Assembly (NCBI GenBank): GCA_025924845.1
Contig: JAICHN010000020.1
Coordinates: 1-24,097 of the forward strand
From: Chloroflexota bacterium
Lineage (GTDB): Bacteria; Chloroflexota; UBA5177; JANWHV01
Direction of reading: 5' to 3'
Length of the DNA: 24,097 bases
This document shows, piece after piece, positions 8,083 through 14,200 of the stretch (position 1 is its first letter; the number at the start of each line of letters is the position of its first letter). The translations under genes and the position numbers were made by a program. Below the pieces are notes generated by a model, which saw only the letters and a list, made by a program, of their open reading frames with translations, was not told the origin of the DNA and searched no databases.

Positions 8083-9987
8083 CTAGGGACGCAGGTGCTC
8101 CTTGAAGAAATCGGTGATCGCGTTGTAGCAGGTGATCCGGTTCTCGTGCTTGAGTACATCATGCCCTTCATTCTCGAACATCAAGTACTCGACCTGCTTC
8201 CCCTTCGCTCTGAGCCTCTCGACCACGGCGCGCGACTCCGCTTCCACCACTCGTGGGTCGTTCTTGCCCTGAATGACCAACAACGGGCAGGTAATCTGAT
8301 CGATATAGGTGCGCGGCGACCGCTCGATCAGGAAGTCCTTGTCCTTGATCGGGTCGCCGACCGCGATCGCGAAGTAGGGCTTCCACGTAGCCGGAATGGC
8401 GTCCATAAACTTCTCGAGATCGTAGGGTCCGAACATATCGACCGCGGCCTGCCAGAGTTCGGGATGCCGCGTCGCCAGGGTAAGGGTCATATAGCCGCCA
8501 TAGGATCGGCCGACCACTCCTGCTCGGCCGGTATCGATCCGCGCATCCCGCGCCAGCAACCCCATGGCATGGACGTGGTCCAGACGGTCCTGACCACCCC
8601 AATCGCGGTCAACATGCTTGGTATAAGAGAGGCCGTAGCCTGTACTGCCGCGCACGTTCGGCACGAAGACCGCGAAGCCCTGAATGGTCAGAAACTGGAT
8701 GATCGGCATCGAGAACCAGGTAAAATCCGGCCGCTCCTGGCCCTGCGGTCCGCCGTGAATGTAGTAGACGAGAGGTCGCTTTCCGGTGAAACCCAGGGAG
8801 GCCGCCGGCAGATAGAGGCGGGCCGAGACGCGCAGGCCGTCATGTGAGATGAAGGAGGCATCCTCGCCTGCCGAAAGCCAGTCGGCGGGAATGCCCAGGA
8901 TGCGCTCCCCGGTCAACTGGGTCACGACGCTCCGATCGGCGCCCTCAATAGTATAGATCTGGGTGGGCGAGACGGCGGTGGAGAACGAGATTGCGTAGCG
9001 ATCTCCCGCCTTATCATAACGGGCCGACTCCAGAACGCCGTTGCTGAGCGTGCCGGCGCCGCAGATCGTACGGGCGATCGTGAAGCGCGCCGCTGCTTGG
9101 TCGAACGTGCCCTCATAGCGCCAGGAACAGCCGTCGATGTTATAGCCAAGGAGGTAGAGGTTGTCGTGCAGGTGCTCGAGCGATTCCAGTTCACCCACGC
9201 CCTGGTGACGGACGCCTTCGATCGTGACCGGCCTCAGGTTCTGGGGATTGTCCAACGTGAAGGAGGCGAGGCTATATGTATCGGCAAAGAGGCTGGTAGT
9301 GATCAATACGCCGCGATCTTGCTCGGTGAAACAGGCCGGCCCGAAAGCGTTGAGCGGCACCGCCTGTCCCTCGGCCCGTTCCTCGATCGGCGTGCCGTGC
9401 AGCACCTTCCGCTCACCCATGTTCGCGCTCCACAGCGAGATAACGGTATCGCCGGTGGTGTACTCGTCGGTAAGGATAGCGATGGTGTGGTCCGCGTTGA
9501 CCCCAGCCACGAACGGTCCCCAGGGCCCGGCCCCAAGCAGGGTCGTTTCGCCAACGGCCAGATCGCCCTTATAGGATTCGATCCTGGCTTCGGTGCGTGA
9601 TTCGGCCGCGATATACAGGACGTTCGCCAGGGGGTCGCATTGGTGAAGGTGGCAGCGAAAGTGGGCGAACTTACCGCCAAACGCCGGTTCGGGGTCGCCG
9701 CCTTCCAGGGGGATGGTGGTCGGCTGGTAATTCTCGTCCCCATCCTGATCGATCATGACGACAATCTTCTTCAGGAGGGGAAAGACCGAAAAGACGTCGC
9801 CTCCGATCAGATGAGGGTTCTGGAGGGCGATCTGAGGTGGAAGGAGCGGTATTGGTACGCTGCCTTGCGCGTCCATCACATACAGGCTGAGGCGTCCGCT
9901 CATATTACTCAGGAAGTAGAGCTTGCCTTCCACCAACTGCGGGGTAAGAAAGAGGCGCGCGCTGAGCAACGAATCGATCCGCGGCAT
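8083..9987 (-). CDS. S9 family peptidase (prolyl oligopeptidase type)
   Basis: 634 residues from the ATG at 9987. That start has AAAGGA 7 nt upstream; an in-frame GTG at 9993 is too close to the same site. There is no signal peptide, so it is probably cytoplasmic. The N-terminal two-thirds is a beta-propeller-like region (for example YFLSNMSGRLSLYVMDAQG). The C-terminal third is an alpha/beta hydrolase, with GRSYGGYM giving nucleophile Ser495, GKNDPRV giving Asp577 and EGHDV giving His609; HGGPQG supplies the oxyanion region. The family (acylaminoacyl peptidases, dipeptidyl peptidases, prolyl oligopeptidases) cleaves short peptides. The exact specificity cannot be read. It is a stand-alone gene between two hairpin or repeat elements. 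Confidence 0.92.
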   Translation of the reverse strand: MPRIDSLLSARLFLTPQLVEGKLYFLSNMSGRLSLYVMDAQGSVPIPLLPPQIALQNPHLIGGDVFSVFPLLKKIVVMIDQDGDENYQPTTIPLEGGDPEPAFGGKFAHFRCHLHQCDPLANVLYIAAESRTEARIESYKGDLAVGETTLLGAGPWGPFVAGVNADHTIAILTDEYTTGDTVISLWSANMGERKVLHGTPIEERAEGQAVPLNAFGPACFTEQDRGVLITTSLFADTYSLASFTLDNPQNLRPVTIEGVRHQGVGELESLEHLHDNLYLLGYNIDGCSWRYEGTFDQAAARFTIARTICGAGTLSNGVLESARYDKAGDRYAISFSTAVSPTQIYTIEGADRSVVTQLTGERILGIPADWLSAGEDASFISHDGLRVSARLYLPAASLGFTGKRPLVYYIHGGPQGQERPDFTWFSMPIIQFLTIQGFAVFVPNVRGSTGYGLSYTKHVDRDWGGQDRLDHVHAMGLLARDARIDTGRAGVVGRSYGGYMTLTLATRHPELWQAAVDMFGPYDLEKFMDAIPATWKPYFAIAVGDPIKDKDFLIERSPRTYIDQITCPLLVIQGKNDPRVVEAESRAVVERLRAKGKQVEYLMFENEGHDVLKHENRITCYNAITDFFKEHLRP

Positions 9988-10042
9988 GGCCACATCCTTT
10001 CTCTTCTTATGGAAATAACCGCCTGCCGGTCCGGAGCGTTAC

Positions 10043-10091
10043 GACGACAAACCTGTGCATGCGCCGGAGGCGCATGCACAGGTTTGTCGTC
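10043..10091. terminator. Perfect 23-bp inverted repeat (terminator-like hairpin)
   Basis: Arms at 10043-10065 and 10069-10091 are perfect reverse complements, separated by only GGA. The stem begins GACGACAAACC and ends at GCGCC. It lies 16 nt after the PpiC stop (minus strand), so it is well placed to end the transcript of the signalling cassette. It is also about 55 nt before the peptidase start. There is no U-tract on either side, so it is not a textbook intrinsic terminator. It could instead protect a 3' end or be an RNA-processing site. Confidence 0.65.
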
Positions 10092-10107
10092 AGCTTCCCA
10101 GTGTGCC

Positions 10108-11268
10108 TTATGCCTTGGGGATCTTCACGTACTTGTCAATAACGGCGGTCTTCTCCTGTTTGGCCAACCACTTCGTGTAGTAAGGCTGCGTTATAGAGCT
10201 GGGCGGCCGGGTGCCGATCGCCTGGACGATGAACAGCCCGTAGGTAGTGCTGATCGGGGAGCTGACCTGCATGTTCTTCAGCGCGAAGATCGCCTTGTCG
10301 AAGTCCGCACTGATCTGGCCCTTGCTATAGTAGCCGGCGTCACCGCCCAGGGCGGCGCTGGTAGTGTCGGTAGAATTCTTCTTGGCCAGCGCGGCGAAGT
10401 TCGACCCCTTGTCCGCTTTCAACTGCTTGGAAAGCTTGTCGGCAAGGGTCTTCTGGGTGGACTTGAGCAAAATGATGCGCATATGCACGTCGCAGGCCGC
10501 GGTGGTTTTGGTGCCGCAAGGCAGGTTCTTGGTCACGGCGGCTTGCACGTTCTGCTCGGTGGCGGCATCGGAGATGATCTGATTCACCACATCCGCCGTA
10601 AAGCCCGCCGCTTTGGTCTGCTGGGTGAAGGCATCGGCGCCGCCCGCCTGCGCCTCATACTGGCTCCGCAAGGCGGCAATCTGTTTCTTGGTGGCGACCA
10701 AATGATGCTTCTTGGCATACGACACGGCATACGCGGTGTCGATCAGCGACTGGTAAGCCTGGGCAATCTGCTGGTGATAGGTCTTCAGCCCGGCAGCCTT
10801 GGTGATATCAGTGCCCTGTTGCTGCAAGGACGCGGCGGTTGAGGCACTCTCCTGGTTGAACTCTTTCAGGCTCACCCCCACGCCGTTGACCTCGGCGGCC
10901 AGCCCTGGTTTGCTGGACACCGCCGGCGGCATGACCACCAATGTGGCGGTCGGCGCGGCGGTGGGCGCCGGCACATCAGTGGGAACCGCGGTCGGCGTGG
11001 CGGCGGCGGAGTTGTGGAAATGGTCAAAGGCGACCGCGGCGACTAACGCCAGCAGCGCGATCCCGGCAAAAATCGGCACGATCAGCAAGGTAAGGTTGGA
11101 CGAGCGCTCCCGCCGCGCGTAGCGGCTCGACCCGTAGCCGGCGCCTGGCGCTGGACGTGGACGGCGCACCGGGCGAGGGGCTGGTCCGGTGCCGGCTACA
11201 TCCGGTCCGGTCGTGGTCGGGTCTTCGGCGGCGCCGAGATCCTCGGAACCGTCGTGCTCGTCAGACAT
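10108..11268 (-). CDS. Membrane-anchored PpiC/SurA-type peptidyl-prolyl isomerase
   Basis: 386 residues from the ATG at 11268, which has GGAGGAG 5 nt upstream; an in-frame GTG at 11274 directly abuts that site and is rejected. The N-terminal 58 residues are cytoplasmic, acidic then Arg/Pro-rich. One membrane helix spans about 59-82, followed by a Pro/Thr/Ala linker, a SurA-N-like helical region (about 122-245), and a parvulin domain (about 260-352). The parvulin shows GGDAGYYSKGQ and FALKNMQVSSPISTTYGLFIV. It should help fold exported proteins outside the membrane. Two cysteines seven residues apart (LPCGTKTTAACDVH) at the parvulin entrance could form a disulfide. It is last in the run of signalling genes; the 119-nt gap makes operon membership likely but unproven. 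Part of its job might be folding the extracellular domain of the kinase (inference). Confidence 0.85.
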   Translation of the reverse strand: MSDEHDGSEDLGAAEDPTTTGPDVAGTGPAPRPVRRPRPAPGAGYGSSRYARRERSSNLTLLIVPIFAGIALLALVAAVAFDHFHNSAAATPTAVPTDVPAPTAAPTATLVVMPPAVSSKPGLAAEVNGVGVSLKEFNQESASTAASLQQQGTDITKAAGLKTYHQQIAQAYQSLIDTAYAVSYAKKHHLVATKKQIAALRSQYEAQAGGADAFTQQTKAAGFTADVVNQIISDAATEQNVQAAVTKNLPCGTKTTAACDVHMRIILLKSTQKTLADKLSKQLKADKGSNFAALAKKNSTDTTSAALGGDAGYYSKGQISADFDKAIFALKNMQVSSPISTTYGLFIVQAIGTRPPSSITQPYYTKWLAKQEKTAVIDKYVKIPKA

Positions 11269-11387
11269 TATCACTCCTCCAACTGTGGATGGTTTTGCGT
11301 AGCGTACGGCGTGTGGCAGGCCCCCATGTCGCGATGGTTAGTGTACCCGGAGCAGGGGCAACAGGCCAGCAGACCATGAAGCACCAT

Positions 11388-11891
11388 TCAGCCGAGATGG
11401 GCTCCGCAATCGCCGCAGAAGTGGTGCCCATGCGGATTGGCCGCGCCGCAGGTTGGGCAGGGTTGTTCGCCCTCGGTAAGGAGGCGGGTTCGCGCGGCGG
11501 GAAGGGGCGGAGGCGGCAGCGCCGCTTCAATCATATCCTCATCCTCCGTCTCGCCTGCCGCAATCTGGTCAGGTACTTCGTCGACTTGAGTGGCCGACAT
11601 CCGTTCAATGCGTTCGTTTTGACCGGCAATCTCGGCCATGGTCCGATCCACCGCCTCAAAGAGATAGTCCAGGCTTGATGGGGGCAGGGTGCGGGTCTGC
11701 CACAGCTTGAACATTTCCTCGCCGATCTGGGCCCGGAGCCGCAGGGCCTGGGTCCTGAGATCGGCCAGCACGCGCCGCTCGGCCTCGATCCGTTGCCGGC
11801 GCGCCGCCGCCGCCATGGCCTGGCCGGCCGCGGCAGTCACCTTATTCGCCGCCTTGCCGACCAGATCCTTCGTTCGATCCTGCTCCGCCAT
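11388..11891 (-). CDS. Helical zinc-ribbon protein B
   Basis: 167 residues, soluble. Residues about 8-100 are predominantly helical and Ala/Arg/Glu-rich, likely coiled coil, with a central MFKLWQTRTLPPSSLDYLFE segment. Then come an acidic/proline linker and a C-terminal zinc ribbon with Cys145, Cys148, Cys159 and Cys162 (CPTCG...FCGDCG). The start ATG immediately follows the stop of the preceding gene (0 nt), so translation is coupled. It has the same layout as that neighbour and is probably its paralogue. Function unknown; a scaffold or adaptor role in the kinase/phosphatase cassette is inferred from position and from the shared zinc ribbon. Confidence 0.78.
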   Translation of the reverse strand: MAEQDRTKDLVGKAANKVTAAAGQAMAAAARRQRIEAERRVLADLRTQALRLRAQIGEEMFKLWQTRTLPPSSLDYLFEAVDRTMAEIAGQNERIERMSATQVDEVPDQIAAGETEDEDMIEAALPPPPLPAARTRLLTEGEQPCPTCGAANPHGHHFCGDCGAHLG

Positions 11892-12455
11892 CTACACCCG
11901 CATCCCGCACGAAGGACAATAATCCACGTCCCCCGGCACCATGGTGTAGCATTCGGGACATTCACTCGCCGCGCGCGGTAGCCGAGGCGGCGGGAGGGGC
12001 TGCCCCGGCGTGGACGCAGTGCCGAAGGGCGGCACGGGCCCAACCGGATTCAGTGGGTCCGGGGAGAACGGCGGCACGCCTGCATTGGGGTAGTGCGGCG
12101 CCGGGGGCAGTCCAGGTACTCCGATCGTGACGGGCGCGGCGGCACGCGCGCTGATCAGGTCCCGCAACACCTGCTGATAGGCCGCGTTGATCTGATCGAC
12201 GCGCGTGCATGCCGCGACCAACTCGGCGTCGTTCCCCAGGCCGCCACCCTTCCAGCGCTGGAATGCCACCCTGCCGAGGTCGGTTGTGGCCCGTTCGAGC
12301 TGTTCGTGCAAGTCGGCCTGGCGTATTTCCAGCGCCTTGATTTGGGCCGCGCTCAGCACAATACGCACGGCCTCGTTGCCCGCCTGAGCCATGCGGTCCT
12401 GCGCCCGGTCCATCATATCGGCTGCCCGTTGAAGGAGATCCATGGCGCGGGTCAA
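11892..12455 (-). CDS. Helical zinc-ribbon protein A
   Basis: 187 residues. An N-terminal helical region (about 1-105, with LGRVAFQRWKGGGL in the middle) leads to a long Pro/Gly-rich linker (about 108-163). A C-terminal zinc ribbon follows with Cys166, Cys169, Cys180 and Cys183 (CPECY...YCPSCG). The likely start is TTG at 12455, overlapping the TGA of the phosphatase gene, with GGAG 4 nt upstream. The ATG at 12443 is the alternative and would remove four residues. The overlap points to translational coupling with the phosphatase. No enzymatic motif is seen. It pairs with the next gene as a paralogue, and its job within the cassette is inferred only. Confidence 0.78.
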   Translation of the reverse strand: MTRAMDLLQRAADMMDRAQDRMAQAGNEAVRIVLSAAQIKALEIRQADLHEQLERATTDLGRVAFQRWKGGGLGNDAELVAACTRVDQINAAYQQVLRDLISARAAAPVTIGVPGLPPAPHYPNAGVPPFSPDPLNPVGPVPPFGTASTPGQPLPPPRLPRAASECPECYTMVPGDVDYCPSCGMRV

Positions 12456-14185
12456 TCGACTCCGACGATTACCACCGTGGTATTGTCATCGCTACCACGG
12501 TCCAGCGCACTCTCTACCATCGAGCGCGCCAGGTCACGGAGGGTCGGAACGCCGCCCGCCGTCTCGCCGTCCCATATATCATGACGCATCGTTTTCCAGT
12601 AGCCGTCGGTGCAGAGGATCAACCGACCGCCGGGTTCCAGAGGCTGGATATACCAATCGAAGGCCTCTTCAACCCCCTCCTCCCCAATCGCGTGGAGAAT
12701 GACGTTGTTGCCGAACGCGGTGAAGGCGGCATCGGCGGTGAGCAGTCCGGCGGCGACCTGTTGCTCGATCAGCGATTGATCGTGGGTGATCTGAGTGACG
12801 GCGCCGGAGGGCGCTACATAGTAGGCGCGGCTGTCTCCGATATTGGCGATGAAGGCGCTCTGCCCATGGATCACGGCCGTCACCAGGGTAGCCCCCATCT
12901 CGCCGTGCATCTGGATCTCTTGCAGCACCTTGCTGTTCGCCTCAGCCACGGCGCTCCGAATCACGGTCTGGATCTCCACCTCTTCCTTCGCGGTTTCCGA
13001 TTCGTTATGAAGAAGATGGAACACATTGCGCCCAACGCTGTTCACAATCATTTTGCTGATCAAGCCGCTACCGGGCGCGTAGCCGCCCATGCCGTCGGCC
13101 AGCACCATCACGCCGAACATATCACTCTTGGAGTCGTAGCAACCACCTACCGTCGCGGTCCAGTAACTGTCTTCGTTCGGATGGTGCGGCCCCTCGGCGC
13201 TCCACGACCCTACTTCCAGGGCCAGGCCCGCCGTACCGAACTGCTTCCGGGGGCGCACCAGATGATAGTAGGAGCCGTTCTCGCTGAATTCCTCGGTCTC
13301 GCCTTTTGCCTTATTGGTTCGGGCCAGCACCAGCCGGCGGGTCTGCAAAAGAGCGCCACAGTCCTTACAGAACCGCTGGCCCGCCAGATTCTCGGTGCCG
13401 CCACACGACCAGCAGCGCTCATAGGCGCGACTGTCCTCAACCGCGTAGAGTTCGGCGGCAACCACCGGTACGGTGCCGCCGAGCAGGGCCGAAGCCTCCT
13501 CCTCGTTTATCGAGTTAATCACCAGGTACCGTCCGCCCAGAGTGACGCCTGGGGCGGGGACGGCCGGCGCCGTGGGCGACGCGGCGTCCGCCGGGGACCC
13601 TTCGCCCTCCGGTGCCGGCGTCGCCGGCGTTTCGCTGGGTTCGGCGGCCGGACCCTCGGGCGCCGCCGGTTCCTCGGTGGGGGCCGTGGGCGACTCTTGC
13701 CCGGGAGCATCCTCGGACGGCGCCTCCGCGCTCGGCGGTTCGGCCGCCGGTAGCGGCACGTCGGCAGGGTCCGGGAGCGGTGCTTCGGTTGCCGGTGTCT
13801 CCTCGGCAGGCTCCGGCGTGATCGGCGTTTCGGGGTCGGCTCCGGCGGACGGAGCCGGCGTCACAGCCGCTCCATCGCTCGGAGCCTGGGCAGCACTCTC
13901 GTCCTGTTCAGTCTGCGCGGCGTCCCTGCTCGCCGACTCCGCCGTAAGATTGGCCGGCGCGCTCGGTTCCGGGGTTGGGCTGGGCCGTACTTCGGAATGG
14001 TCGGCGTTCATCTCTTCTCCGGTCGAAGCGGTTGACGATAGCTGATCATCGGTGGATCCATCGGCCGGCGCCGTCTGCTCGCGAGAACCTCTCCCTGGCG
14101 AAGCGGCCCCGGTAGGGGACGAGCCGGGAGGCGCGGCGGACTGCTCGGCGCCGCGAGTGAAAAAACGTTTGAGCCTACCCATCAT
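12452..14185 (-). CDS. PP2C-type Ser/Thr phosphatase with internal zinc ribbon
   Basis: 577 residues, no membrane segment. A basic start (MMGRLKRFFTRG) is followed by a Pro/Ala/Glu-rich disordered stretch (about 15-212). Then come a GRYLV segment resembling the kinase N-lobe start (about 213-256) and a zinc ribbon with Cys258, 261, 273 and 276. The PP2C domain runs about 325-577. All metal-site motifs are present: NEDS (337-340), ADGMGGY (363-369), GDSRAYY (450-456), CTDGYW (525-530) and SDDNTT (565-570). So it should be an active Mn/Mg-dependent phosphatase. It starts 15 nt after the kinase stop, with GGAAAG upstream, and surely reverses the partner kinase's phosphorylation (inference from context). 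Confidence 0.92.
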   Translation of the reverse strand: MMGRLKRFFTRGAEQSAAPPGSSPTGAASPGRGSREQTAPADGSTDDQLSSTASTGEEMNADHSEVRPSPTPEPSAPANLTAESASRDAAQTEQDESAAQAPSDGAAVTPAPSAGADPETPITPEPAEETPATEAPLPDPADVPLPAAEPPSAEAPSEDAPGQESPTAPTEEPAAPEGPAAEPSETPATPAPEGEGSPADAASPTAPAVPAPGVTLGGRYLVINSINEEEASALLGGTVPVVAAELYAVEDSRAYERCWSCGGTENLAGQRFCKDCGALLQTRRLVLARTNKAKGETEEFSENGSYYHLVRPRKQFGTAGLALEVGSWSAEGPHHPNEDSYWTATVGGCYDSKSDMFGVMVLADGMGGYAPGSGLISKMIVNSVGRNVFHLLHNESETAKEEVEIQTVIRSAVAEANSKVLQEIQMHGEMGATLVTAVIHGQSAFIANIGDSRAYYVAPSGAVTQITHDQSLIEQQVAAGLLTADAAFTAFGNNVILHAIGEEGVEEAFDWYIQPLEPGGRLILCTDGYWKTMRHDIWDGETAGGVPTLRDLARSMVESALDRGSDDNTTVVIVGVD

Positions 14186-14200
14186 CGGGCTTTCCGGCGA

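Noticed and set aside
7275..8105. Plus-strand open frame opposite the regulator's ATPase part
   Set aside because: Arg/Ala/Ser-rich shadow of the NB-ARC coding sequence; the minus strand has intact Walker motifs.
9640..10842. Long plus-strand open frame across peptidase and PpiC genes
   Set aside because: It runs through the 23-bp hairpin and two well-supported genes on the other strand and shows no family motif.
12581..13753. Long plus-strand open frame opposite the phosphatase
   Set aside because: It is a shadow of the PP2C coding frame: composition is Arg/Gly/His-rich with no domain, while the minus strand has all the PP2C motifs.
13510..14150. Pro/Ala/Glu-rich stretch as a repeat array or phase-variable tract
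   Set aside because: It is compositionally biased linker coding sequence without a fixed repeat unit.
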